Shown here: piece by piece, positions 1-7,451 of the stretch
How positions within the stretch are numbered: position 1 is the stretch's first letter
How the letters are laid out: the number at the start of each line of letters is the position of its first letter
Source: CAWHNT01 sp963830775
Lineage (GTDB): Bacteria; Pseudomonadota; Alphaproteobacteria; Geminicoccales; Geminicoccaceae
Length of the DNA: 19,145 nt
Assembly (NCBI GenBank): GCA_963830775.1
Contig: CAWHNT010000004.1
Coordinates: 1 to 19,145, forward strand
Direction: 5' to 3'
Position numbers and translations under genes: made by a program
Notes under the pieces: generated by a model
Told to the model about the DNA's origin: nothing
The model's database searches: none
The model's input: the letters and a program-made list of their open reading frames with translations, nothing else

Positions 1-810
1 TGCTTTCAGGAAGGCCAGCGTGCGATCCCAGGCCTGCTTGGCGGCGTCCGCGTTGAACTTCTGGTCCGAGGTGTCGTTGTGGAAGGAGGCGTGGGCGCCG
101 GCGTAGGCGTAGCTCTCGAAGGGCAGGCCGGCCTCGCGCGGGCCTCTCAAGGCGGGCACCGACTCGCCCGCCTTCTCGTCGAGCTGGGCGTAGTGGAGCA
201 GGAGCGGGCTTCTGATCTGGGCCACGTTTTCGGCTGCGGGAGCTTGCCGTAGAAGATGATGGTGGCGTCGAGCGAGGGCGCCACCACCGCCAGGCGGCCC
301 ACGATGCCGCCGCCCCAGGCGAAGCCGATCGCCGCCACCTTGCCGGTGCCCTCGTCCCGGCCCTTGAGCCAGACCAGGGCCGCCACCGCGTCGGCCGGTC
401 GCCTGATCGCTCGAGCTTGGTGGCGCTCTCGCGCTCCTTCTCGGCCTCGGGCGGGGTGCCGCCGAGCGGCAAGAGGAAGTCCGGTGCCAGGGCCAGATAG
501 CCGGCCACGGCAAGGCGCCGGGCAACGTCGTCCACATAGTCGGTGCGGCCGCGGCTCTCGTGCACGACCAGAACGGCCGGGGCCTTGGCCCTGAGCGTCG
601 CCGGGCGAGCGTAGTAGGCCTTCATCGGGCCCGAGGCGCCGGGGATGATGATGGTGCGGGCGACCACGCGCTTGTCGTCGGCCGGGATCGCGGTGCCGCC
701 ACGGCCGGGCCGGCAAGGGCCACGACCATGCCCGAGCCGGCGAGGAGCCAGGCCCGCCGGCTCATGCCCCGCACCGCCCTGTCCCGGCCTTCAGCCTCGG
801 AAAGCGCCAT
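1..810 (-). CDS. Dienelactone hydrolase family protein with Tat-like signal, nucleophile Cys replaced by Ala (frameshifted, 3'-partial)
   Basis: Read on the minus strand from ATG at 810; an inner ATG at 765 begins MSRRAWLLAGSG, a twin-arginine-like leader ending in AVAA, so export is likely. Joining three frames (breaks near 693, 405 and 235) gives the whole alpha/beta-hydrolase: HESRG with the family's Glu, then DYVDDVARRLAVAGYLALAP and LPLGGTPPEAE, the elbow GFAWGGG, the acid Asp in YAQLDEKAG and the His in GAHASFHND. The family nucleophile is Cys in GFCWGG; here the codon is GCC (Ala), so classical hydrolysis of dienelactone is doubtful. The product runs off the left edge after TLAFLK, only a few residues short of the usual end. 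It is divergent from the next hydrolase. The family call is secure; the substrate is unknown. Confidence 0.85.
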
Positions 811-948
811 CACCGCCTCGCCCTTGCTGCGCCTGCAGCGCGTTGTGCGTTCAACGGTGGCCGGTCCGGCAAGCGCAGCCGTTGCGCCGCACGCACCGCC
901 GTGCCACCGGTTCCGCAACAACGGTCCGAAGCCAGGGAGGTGCCGCGG

Positions 949-1777
949 ATGAAGCTCTATCGCGACTTCACGAGCCAGGACGAGATCGACCGCGAGTACA
1001 ATGCCGGTGCCTGCGGTGTCCGGAGTGCCGACCTGACCGCCGCCTGGACCGAGCGGAGCCGGGTCCACCGCTCGCCGGCCGGCTGCCGGCTCGGCGTGCC
1101 CTATGGCCCGACCCGGGCCGAGCGGGTCGACATCTCCCCGCCGGCGGGGCGCTCCGTCCACATCTTCATCCACGGCGGCTATGGCGCCGATTCTCGGCCG
1201 CCGACTTTTCTTCGTGGCCGAGGCCCTGGTCGCGGCCGGCGACGACGGCGATCGTCGTCGACTATGCCTTGTGCCCGTCGTGACCATCGACGAGATCGTG
1301 CGCCAGGTGCGGGCCGCGATCGCCTGGACCTGGACGAACGCTTCGACCTTCGAAGGTGACCGCGGACCAAATCACACTCTCCGGCCACTCGGCCGGCGGT
1401 CACCTACCGCCAGGGCGCTCGCGACCGACTGGCCCGGCGACTACGACCTGCCACCCGGCATCATCAAGAAAGCGCTCGCGATCAGCGGCCTGTTCGACCT
1501 GGCACCCTTCCCCTACAGCTGGCTCCAGCCCTCTCTCCAGCTTAGCTGGGAGCAGGTGCTGCGGCAGAGCCCCATCCACTGCCTTCCCGACACGAGCCCG
1601 CCCCTAACCATCGCGGTCGGTGCGGCCGAGTCGGCCGAGTTCCGGCGCCAGGCAAGCACCTTCCACGCCCTGCGGGCCGAACGCGGCCTGCCCGGCATCC
1701 ATCTCGGTGCCGGGATGCAACCACTTCACGGTCCTGACGATGCTGGCCGACCGCACGGGCGGCCTGGCCGCCGAGCC
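949..1777 (+). pseudogene. Alpha/beta hydrolase, arylformamidase-like, broken by frameshifts and cut at its 3' end by an IS630 element
   Basis: ATG at 949 follows a GGGAGG site at 935-940. The start MKLYRDFTSQDEIDREYNAG and the motifs HGGY (oxyanion region), VVDYALCPS, GHSAGGHL (nucleophile Ser) and CNHFTVLTMLADR (catalytic His) match the kynurenine-formamidase-like branch of alpha/beta hydrolases. Six single-base breaks, near 1183, 1207, 1240, 1279, 1358 and 1408, plus one near 1720, must be bridged. For example, HGGY followed by WRRFSAADF is recovered if one T is missing near 1183. The last residues before the element are LADRTGGLAAEP; the normal C-terminal helix is missing, replaced by IS630 DNA from about 1780. 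The gene may be dead, or simply badly sequenced and truncated. The substrate is not determinable. Confidence 0.75.
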
Positions 1778-2509
1778 TATTGCATGTTCAGGCGAGCTGT
1801 TGTGTGAGCGGCGGCAGGAGCGGGCTTTGGTAATGGTGGCAGAGCCGCCGCTTGAGCTCCTCGGCGCGAGCTTGCGCTCGGGCTCGACCACGGCCCGCTT
1901 GCCGTGCGCCCATCGGGGTTCGATCGGGTTCAGCCAGGGGCTCCGGCTTGCAGGCGGCAGACCAGGAGGCGGCAGCCGCCCTTGCGCTTGGCCCATCGGT
2001 TGTGGTCCCTGATCCAGGCGCGGACTTCCCGGCTGACGTGCCAAGCAGCATTGTCCCAGATCAGGGCCAGAACCCGAATGCCTTCAGCCGCGAGGCGTTC
2101 GGTAGCCCAGCCGAGAAAGGCGCAGGTCACGCCACTGACCGGCCGGCCGGCGACGAAGCGCAACAGCATCCGCTCGTGCTCAGGCAGCCACAGACCATAG
2201 CAGGCCAGCGCCTTGGCCTCGCGGTCATCGGGGTCGGCCGCGTGCATGGCCAGGCGCAACGGCGCGTCTGCTGCCGTCCAGGCGTGCAGGGCCGGGTGCG
2301 CGAAGCGGGAGAGACCAGACTTCGTCCTCGAAGCCCAGCGCCCAGCCCGCCCGGCCTCGTGCCAAGCCGATCAGCCGGTCGCGCCGGCGTTTTTTTGCGC
2401 GTAGGCCGGATCGGGGCTGGTGAGCCAGCGCTTGGCCCGCTTCCAGCCGACCTCCAGCCGAAGCAGCGCCTGCCGGATGGTCTCGATGGACAGCACGGAG
2501 GGGCTGATA

Positions 2510-2530
2510 CCAGCGGCCCGAATTTTTGAC
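2510..2530 (+). repeat. Left terminal inverted repeat of the inner IS630
   Basis: Begins CCAGCGGCCCGAATT directly after the TA at 2508-2509. It pairs with the reverse complement of 3655-3675, which begins CCAGTGGCCTTAACT, at about 15 of 21 positions. Confidence 0.8.
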
Positions 2531-2603
2531 GCATAGGTTTGCTGGAGCCCGACCCCGCGGTTGATGGTTTTCCTGGCTTTGGGCGTGGTTGCGGGAGGGG
2601 CTG

Positions 2604-3110
2604 ATGACGGTAGCGGTGACCCGTCTGGAACTGAGTGCTGGCGAACTGCGACGTGCGGCGGTGCACTGTCGGAGCGTGGCCGCGGCGCGGCGGATGCTGG
2701 CCTTGGCGCTGGTGCTGGAAGGGCATCCGCGCGAGGAGGCGGCACGAGCTGGAGGCATGGACCGTCAGACCTTGTGCGACTGGGTTCATCGCTACAATGA
2801 GGAAGGTCTTGCCGGTCTCCATGACCGCCGCCGATCGGGCCGTAGATCACGCCTCACACCCGAGCAGATGGCGGAGCTGGCGGTAGTGGTCGAGCAGGGA
2901 CCCGACCCGGAACAGGACGGGGTGGTACGCTGGCGCCGCACCGACCTGCAGGCGCTGATCAAGAGCCGCTTCGAGGTTGAGCTGCATGAGCGCTCGGTGG
3001 GCAAGCTGCTGCACCGGCTCGGCTTTGCGCGTATGTCGGTGCGCCCGAGACATCCGTCGAGCGATCCGCAGGCGCAGGAGACCTTCAAAAAAGCTTCGCT
3101 GAGCTGGTGA
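2604..3110 (+). CDS. IS630 transposase, N-terminal frame (HTH part)
   Basis: ATG at 2604 follows GGGAGGGG at 2593-2600. The 168-residue product contains the winged/HTH DNA-binding half of IS630 transposases: RSVAAARRMLALALVLEG, AARAGGMDRQTLCDWVHRYN, EGLAGLHDRRRSGRRSRL and HERSVGKLLHRLGFARMS. It ends FKKASLSW with TGA at 3108-3110. A run of six A at 3087-3092 sits where the family sequence switches to the -1 frame: slipping back one base gives FKKSFAELVNKALPER, continuous with the next frame. This can be programmed -1 frameshifting, as known for several IS630 elements, or one A lost in sequencing. Confidence 0.85.
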   Translation: MTVAVTRLELSAGELRRAAVHCRSVAAARRMLALALVLEGHPREEAARAGGMDRQTLCDWVHRYNEEGLAGLHDRRRSGRRSRLTPEQMAELAVVVEQGPDPEQDGVVRWRRTDLQALIKSRFEVELHERSVGKLLHRLGFARMSVRPRHPSSDPQAQETFKKASLSW

Positions 3111-3666
3111 ACAAGGCCCTGCCCGAGCGTGCTCAGGGCAAGCGGATCGAGGTCTGGTTCCAGGACGAAGCCCGCGTCGGCCAGCAAGGCACGCTCACCC
3201 GCATCTGGGCACGTCGCGGCACCCGGCCACGGGCACCCCGCGACCGCCGCTATGCCTGGGCCTATCTGTTCGGGGCCGTATGCCCGGACCGGGCGGTCGG
3301 TGCCGGGCTCGTCCTGCCTTACGCCAATGCCGAGGCCATGCGCCTGCACTTGGCCGAGATCAGCCGCCATGTCGCTCAGGGCGCGCATGCCGTCCTCGTC
3401 CTCGACGGTGCCGGCTGGCACGGTGCCGCCAACCTGGCCATTCCCGACAACCTCACCCTCTTGCCCCTGCCGCCTTACTCACCAGAGCTCAACCCGGTCG
3501 AGAATGTCTGGCAGTACCTGCGGCAGAATTAGCTAAGCCTGCGCGTCTGGCCCGACTACGACGCCATCGTCGACACCTGCTGCCGGGCCTGGAACGCCCT
3601 CATGGCCATGCCGGAGAGGCTAGCCTCCATCACGCGGCGCGACTGGGCCAAAGCAGTCGGAAGTTA
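3107..3666 (+). pseudogene. IS630 transposase, C-terminal catalytic frame with an in-frame amber codon
   Basis: The frame is open from the GTG at 3107, which overlaps the upstream stop as GTGA. It holds the catalytic core: VWFQDEARVGQQG (Asp), AVLVLDGAGWH (Asp), LPPYSPELNPVENVWQYLRQN (Glu). TAG at 3530-3532 then stops it. Reading on in the same frame gives LSLRVWPDYDAIVD, RAWNALMAMPERLASITRRD and a TAA at 3664-3666 inside the right repeat. The family has Trp after QN (TGG), so TGG to TAG is the simplest explanation. All three acidic residues precede the stop, but about 44 C-terminal residues are lost, so activity is uncertain. Confidence 0.85.
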
Positions 3667-3675
3667 AGGCCACTG
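3655..3675 (-). repeat. Right terminal inverted repeat of the inner IS630
   Basis: Partner of 2510-2530, immediately followed by the second copy of the TA target at 3676-3677. The transposase frame ends inside it (TAA at 3664-3666). Confidence 0.8.
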
Positions 3676-3911
3676 GTATCAGCCCTTCGTTGCGCCACCT
3701 CCGCCAGCAGGGCCAGGGTCCAGGTGCTCCTGGCTTGGCCGAAGCTGCGCGGCGACTGGTGCAGGATCGCGCGCAGACGCTCCTCAAGCTCGGCCAGCAC
3801 CAAGGACGGGGCCGCACTTCTCGGCCGCGAGGAGAGGGCCACGAGGCTGCCCACACCTTGGGCATTGAAGGCGCGGATGCCGTTGCGCACCGTCTGCACC
3901 CCACCAGCCCT

Positions 3912-3965
3912 CCCCCCCCCCCCCCCCTCAGACACACTCCCCCCTACTCCTACAACCACAAACTA
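3912..3965. repeat. C16 homopolymer and G-poor low-complexity tract at the outer IS630 right junction
   Basis: Positions 3912-3927 are 16 consecutive C. The next 38 bases are made of C, A and T with almost no G. This composition differs from everything else in the window. Transposase similarity ends exactly at its left edge. It may be an assembly or read-quality artefact, or a true junction. Confidence 0.7.
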
Positions 3966-4095
3966 GGGGCTCCGGGGCGGCGATCAGCGGGCGGTCCGAG
4001 CCGAGCAGCGATAGCCAGGGCAGCGTTGGGTCCCGTAGGTGGGTGAATGGTGCCGGATCGACCAGGCAGTCTCCGCCTTTGACGGCCGCCTCCAC
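3966..4095 (-). pseudogene. Possible 5' fragment of an unidentified gene downstream of the Rid gene
   Basis: From a GTG at 4095, five bases after the Rid stop codon on the same strand and inside a GGGTGGAGGCGG stretch, the frame reads VEAAVKGGDCLVDPAP, FTHLRDPTLPWLSLLGSD and RPLIAAPEPLV before entering the low-complexity junction. The residue mix looks like real protein rather than a shadow frame, and tight spacing would fit an operon with the Rid gene. I do not recognise the family. It could equally be chance; the truncation by the IS junction prevents a decision. Confidence 0.3.
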
Positions 4096-4099
4096 CCGA

Positions 4100-4498
4100 T
4101 CAGGTGGACCGGGGAAGGCGCGCGATGACCTTGATCTCGAAATCGAAGCCGGCCAGCCAGGTCACGCCCACCGCGGTCCAGTTCGGATAGGGCGGGTCGC
4201 CAATGACCTTCAGTCGGACGGCGGTGATCGTCTCCCACTGGTTGGCCGGGTCGGTGTGGAAGGTGGTCACGTCGACGACGTCGTCGAACGTGCAACCGGC
4301 AGCCTTCAGCACTGCCGCGAGATTGTCGAATGCAAGCTGGACCTGCTTCTCGAAGACCGGCTCGGGCGACCCGTCATCGCGGCTGCCAACCTGGCCCGAG
4401 ACGAACAGGAAGTCGCCTGAGCGGATCGCCGCCGAATAGCGGTAGATCTCGTAGAGCGCCTGCCGCCCGGCAGGGAAGATCGCTTCGCGTTTGGCCAT
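4100..4498 (-). CDS. Rid (YjgF/YER057c/UK114) family protein lacking the RidA arginine
   Basis: ATG at 4498 with AGGAG upstream (minus strand, about 4506-4510); 132 residues, normal for the family, with no frame break. Family features: YEIYRYSAAIRSGDFLFVSGQVG at the N-terminus, QVQLAFDNLAAVLKAAGCTFDDVV in the middle helix, and FDFEIKVIARLP at the end. Archetypal RidA hydrolyses reactive enamine/imine intermediates using an Arg in the P-x-R-T-x-V segment (Arg105 in E. coli numbering). Here that segment reads YPNWTAVGV, with Trp in place of Arg, so it probably belongs to a Rid subgroup without that imine deaminase activity. It is divergent from a TetR regulator across a palindrome-rich 133-bp gap, so control by that regulator is likely. 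Confidence 0.9.
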   Translation of the reverse strand: MAKREAIFPAGRQALYEIYRYSAAIRSGDFLFVSGQVGSRDDGSPEPVFEKQVQLAFDNLAAVLKAAGCTFDDVVDVTTFHTDPANQWETITAVRLKVIGDPPYPNWTAVGVTWLAGFDFEIKVIARLPRST

Positions 4499-4543
4499 CG
4501 TTTCACTCCTACTCGAAAAAGCGCTGGCACAGTTCGGGGCGGA

Positions 4544-4603
4544 CCCATTGAGATACGCCCCGTATGCCGTCAGATCGGAACATACGCTCCGTATGTCAAT
4601 GGG
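4544..4603. promoter_or_regulatory. Paired palindromic operators between the Rid gene and tetR
   Basis: Two palindromes share the core ATACG-NNN-CGTAT: ACATACG-CTC-CGTATGT at 4580-4596 (7-bp arms, perfect) and ATACG-CCC-CGTAT at 4553-4565. Their centres are 29 bp apart. An outer inverted repeat, CCCATTGA (4544-4551) and TCAATGGG (4596-4603), encloses them. A TTGACA -35-like hexamer toward the Rid gene (4599-4594, minus) overlaps the perfect palindrome. A third half-site CGTATGT lies at 4613-4619. Size and placement fit TetR dimer operators; binding is inferred. Confidence 0.7.
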
Positions 4604-4631
4604 CATCCGCGGCGTATGTCCTTCGCGGGGG

Positions 4632-5306
4632 ATGGCAGTGGTCGCGAGACGGCGTGCGCAGATGGTGGAGGAAACCCGGGCCAAGCTCATCCGGGCTGCT
4701 CGGAAGGCCTTCGCCGCCAAAGGCTATGCGGCGGCCTCCATGGACGATCTGACCGCCGAAGCTGGCCTGACGCGAGGCGCGCTCTACCACAATTTCGGCG
4801 ACAAGAAGGGCCTGCTGCAGGCCGTGATCGACCAGATCGACGCCGAGATGGTGGCACGGATGCGCGCCGCACACGATCGGGCGGAGACAGCGTGGCTCGG
4901 ATTCCTCGACGAGAACATCGCCTTCATCGAGATGGCGTTGGAGCCGGAGATCCAGCGCATCATGCTGCTGGACGGGCCGGCCGTGCTCGGCGATCCTTCG
5001 CGATGGCCCAACCAGACGGCCTGCCTGCGCACGACGACGCAAACGATCCAGGCGCTCATCGATGCGGGAACGGTCAGGACCCTGGATGCAGAAGCTGCCG
5101 CCCGGCTGCTCAATGGCGCGGCGCTCAGCGCGGCGCTCTGGATTGCCGCAGCCGACGATCCTCACGCCGTCTTTGTGAAGGCTGTCGGGGCATTCCGACA
5201 TCTCGCGGGCGGTTTGCTGCGAACCGAAGGATCACCGTCACAACCTTCCAATCCGCCCGAAGCCAGCCACTTCGGCGGGCACGCGAACGACCAGCTCACA
5301 ACGTGA
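4632..5306 (+). CDS. TetR/AcrR family transcriptional regulator
   Basis: The 224-residue frame has ATG at 4632; an upstream ATG at 4596 is possible but falls inside the palindrome. Residues about 10-57 form the TetR HTH: RAKLIRAARKAFAAKGYAAA, SMDDLTAEAGLTRGALYHNF and GDKKGLLQAVIDQIDAEM. The all-helical C-terminal ligand domain contains LEPEIQRIMLLDGPAVLGDP and AARLLNGAALSAALWIAAAD, a common TetR ligand-domain pattern. The last 25 residues, rich in Ser, Pro and His, extend past the usual end and could reflect a missed stop or a frame error. It probably represses itself and the divergent Rid gene through the CGTAT palindromes. The inducer is unknown. Confidence 0.92.
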   Translation: MAVVARRRAQMVEETRAKLIRAARKAFAAKGYAAASMDDLTAEAGLTRGALYHNFGDKKGLLQAVIDQIDAEMVARMRAAHDRAETAWLGFLDENIAFIEMALEPEIQRIMLLDGPAVLGDPSRWPNQTACLRTTTQTIQALIDAGTVRTLDAEAAARLLNGAALSAALWIAAADDPHAVFVKAVGAFRHLAGGLLRTEGSPSQPSNPPEASHFGGHANDQLTT

Positions 5307-5452
5307 TGCCTCCCGCCTGACCCGACTCGCCTCCATCGTGCCAGGCACTCCGTCTCTTCCACTTCAAGGTTAGCGCTGGGAGCTTCTGCACAGCCTGGGG
5401 AGCCGCCATCGCTCCTCGGCCGATCGCAGGATGCGGTTGGACCCGCTGACGC

Positions 5453-6746
5453 TCAGCCTTCGTCGTCCACCTGTTCCATCGACCGGAGCTGCCTTGCCGC
5501 CTGCCGGACCGCCTTGCGCAAGGCGACCAGTCCCTCCAGCGCTGAAGTCCTCGGCCTGCTTGCGGGCCTCGGCCGAGGCGGCCGGGCGGATGGCCCTGAT
5601 CCTGTCGTCGAGGTCGCCGCTCGCCGCGCGGGCGGTCTCGAGGGCGAGGGCGATCTCGGCGATTGTGGCGGCCGGCGGCCCCCCGACCGGATCGGTCGGT
5701 GTGGGGGTGGGAGGTGGCTGCGGGACGGGCTCGGCGCTGCCGCCGTCGTCCCGGCCGTTGGGGCCCACCATGGCCGGCGTGAGCTTGCGCGGCACGACCC
5801 GTCGCGTGTCCGAGGCGTCGTCGTCGACCCTGACCCCGCCCGGACGCCCGCCCCGCTCGATCCGGCCGCGGAACTGCCGCGAGCGGCTTTCGACCGGCGG
5901 CACGGTCCAGCCGTCGCCCTTGACCCAGCCGTCGATGATGTCGCTGTCGGTCTCGATGATGATCGCCCGCCGGGCCGGGACGTACTCGCTCGCCTGCGGT
6001 GGGCCGGGCGGTATGGTGCCGGCGCGGATGGCGATGCCCGAGGGGCCGCGGTTGGGCGTGCGGCCGAACACGCGATCGAACATGCTGACCGGATCGTCGC
6101 CGCAGAGGCCGATCAGGCCGTTCTCGACCCAGTTCGCGATTGAGCGGTTGCGCGACCCGTGCCGGACCACGATCTCGCCGCCATCCAGGACCGTGTTGAG
6201 CTGGGCGGTGTTGTCGCTGCTCTTGAACTCGATCGCCTGGAAGGCGCGCATGCGCTCGATCAGGTTGAGCTCGATCAGGGCCTTCATCGAGTCGGCCGTG
6301 GTGCCGCGGCCCGTGCCGGCGATGATGCCGGCCACGGCGGCACCCACGAGCGGTGCCTGGTCATGCAGCCAGTTGTGGTGGATGTGGGCGCCGGTGCCGC
6401 CCTTCTGGATCACGATGCCCCGGGCGGCGAAGCCCGTCACCTCGCACCAGGCGACCTCGCAGTCGGGAGCCGAAATCTCGACCGCGGCGGGCTCGGCACC
6501 GGGCACGATCTTCACCCGCTCGAGCTTCTGGCCGGCCTGAGTGAGGCGGACGGTCTTGGTGAATACCGCCGGTGCCCGGGCATTGGCCGAGCGGAGGACC
6601 AGGCCGGGTACGGGCGGCTCGATCGGCATGGCGAACTCGGCGTTCGCCGCCAGCAGGATCGCGTCGCCGGGCTCCAGCGAGGGGCCACGTGCCTGGCCGG
6701 TGAGGATCGACCAGAGCGTGTCGGGTGCCGCTTCCATGGCGCGCAT
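5453..6746 (-). CDS. PL6-like (chondroitinase B/alginate lyase fold) right-handed beta-helix protein with disordered linker and helical tail
   Basis: Start taken at ATG 6746 (MRAMEAAPDTLW); ATGs at 6773 and 6737 are alternatives, and none has a strong ribosome site. Residues about 10-290 follow the PL6 pattern: LEPGDAILLA, GLVLRSANA, HIHHNWLHD, then AIEFKSSDNTAQLNTV and GGEIVVRHGSRNRSIANWVE. The Lys (about residue 175) and Arg (about 195) of the KSS and RHG motifs are the residues used for catalysis in PL6 lyases. A Pro/Thr linker (PQPPPTPTPTDP) leads to a charged helical tail. One break near 5535 must be bridged to give ALEGLVALRKAVRQAARQL ending at TGA 5453-5455. No signal peptide is visible, which is odd for a polysaccharide lyase. 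A structural or phage-derived role remains possible. Confidence 0.75.
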
Positions 6747-6805
6747 GGGGGTCGTCCGGTGGTTGTTGCACATCCGCGACGAATATACACACATTCACGG
6801 AAGTC

Positions 6806-6821
6806 TGTGATCTTTTTCACA
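6806..6821. promoter_or_regulatory. Perfect CRP/FNR-superfamily type box
   Basis: TGTGA (6806-6810), six bases TCTTTT, then TCACA (6817-6821) is the full CRP consensus with the correct spacing. It lies in an AT-rich 170-bp gap between the divergent PL6-like and lipoprotein genes, 60 bp from one start and 99 bp from the other, so it could control either or both. TATATGATCC at 6840-6849 is a -10-like sequence on the lipoprotein side. Confidence 0.65.
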
Positions 6822-6919
6822 TCTCGCGCCATTTTTCCGGTATATGATCCTTATTCACTCAACCTGGGATTGGGTCAACTGCGTCCGTGCTGGCCCGACG
6901 CGTGGGAAGGACAAGCCTC

Positions 6920-7405
6920 ATGATCCGCTTCGCCCCCGTGCTGCTCTTGGGCCTCGCAGGTTGTGCCACCGGCACCCTCGACTGCGCGGACCTCCGCCAG
7001 GGCGCCTGCAAGGTCAGCTTCCAGCGCTTCCTCACCGACACGAGCGCCACCTTCACCGGGCCCGAGGGGCTGGGCTTCACCTACTCGTCCAACCCGAATG
7101 CCGCGGCCACGCAGGAAGCCTTTGCGGCGATCAACCGCCTGGCCGGGCTGGTCGGCACGGTGGCCGCGGGGCGCCTTCCCACGCCCGGCAGCCCTGTGCC
7201 GCTGGTGCCCTCCCAGCCGGCCCAACCCATCCAGCCCACACCGCCGGGTCACCCGAACGACGACGATGACGATGCCGCCTTCCGGCACGAGCCCAGGGCG
7301 CGGATGCCCCTGCCGATCGTCGACCGCACGCGCATCGACGGGCCGGCGGCATCTCAGCCTCGGCCGCCGATGCTGGACGGGATAGCCCACGCGCTGGAGC
7401 TGTAG
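6920..7405 (+). CDS. Small putative lipoprotein
   Basis: ATG at 6920 is preceded by GGAAGGA and gives a 161-residue protein with a lipoprotein leader, MIRFAPVLLLGLAGC. The lipobox LAGC places lipidated Cys at residue 16, with cleavage just before it. The mature part has two more Cys (TLDCADL and GACKVSF), a helical stretch NPNAAATQEAFAAINRLAGL, a Pro-rich segment, a run of Asp (NDDDDD) and an Arg/Pro-rich tail. No domain is recognised. It is divergent from the PL6-like gene across a CRP-type box and 96 bases upstream of the deaminase gene. Envelope location is well supported by the lipobox; its job is unknown. Confidence 0.75.
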   Translation: MIRFAPVLLLGLAGCATGTLDCADLRQGACKVSFQRFLTDTSATFTGPEGLGFTYSSNPNAAATQEAFAAINRLAGLVGTVAAGRLPTPGSPVPLVPSQPAQPIQPTPPGHPNDDDDDAAFRHEPRARMPLPIVDRTRIDGPAASQPRPPMLDGIAHALEL

Positions 7406-7451
7406 AACGGAGGTCGAGGCGGTCCGGATTCACTGGCCCTGCCGCCGTCGG

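Larger units (their letters stand above)
2510..3675 (+). mobile_element. Inner IS630-family insertion sequence (1166 bp) with TA target duplication
   Basis: The element starts CCAGCGGCC at 2510 and ends GGCCACTGG at 3675, with TA on both sides (2508-2509 and 3676-3677), as expected for IS630. Terminal inverted repeats match at about 15 of the outermost 21 positions. It carries a two-frame transposase on the plus strand, opposite to the outer element. Removing it and one TA leaves GGGCTGATATCAGCCC, a perfect 16-bp palindrome, and rejoins the outer transposase in frame. It is therefore a clean, later insertion into a resident IS630. Confidence 0.9.
1780..3911 (-). mobile_element. Outer IS630-family element, interrupted by a second IS630 and lacking its right end
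   Basis: The transposase remnant read on the minus strand ends at a TGA at 1788-1790. The left boundary is placed just after the TA at 1778-1779, the dinucleotide that IS630/Tc1-type elements duplicate. On the right, transposase similarity stops at about 3911 against a run of 16 C, so the upstream terminal repeat and roughly the first 50-60 codons are missing. The element is split at 2508/3677 by the inner IS630. It truncates the arylformamidase-like hydrolase on its left and probably a gene downstream of the Rid gene on its right. The left boundary is inferred from coding content, not from a matched pair of terminal repeats. Confidence 0.7.
1788..3911 (-). pseudogene. IS630-family DDE transposase remnant in two segments (3676-3911 and 1788-2509)
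   Basis: The segment from 3911 down to 3676 encodes VQTVRNGIRAFNAQGVGSL, then ERLRAILHQSPRSFG and WTLALLAEVAQRRAD. The segment from 2509 down to 1788 continues with ISPSVLSIETIRQALLRLEV, GWKRAKRWLTSPDPAYA, GWALGFEDEVW (first Asp), LALIWDNAAWH (second Asp), NPIEPRWAHGKRAVVEP (Glu) and a C-terminus LPPLTQQLA. The D-D-E set and the helix-turn-helix linker are those of IS630 transposases. Across the inner element the frame rejoins exactly (QRRAD to ISPSV). Further frame breaks occur around 2390, 2260 and 1930. The N-terminal part of the first HTH is absent. The product cannot be functional. Confidence 0.8.

Noticed and set aside
5514..6923. Long plus-strand open frames opposite the PL6-like gene
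   Set aside because: Composition is Arg/Asp/Gly-biased as expected of antisense shadows in GC-rich DNA, and no family motif is present.
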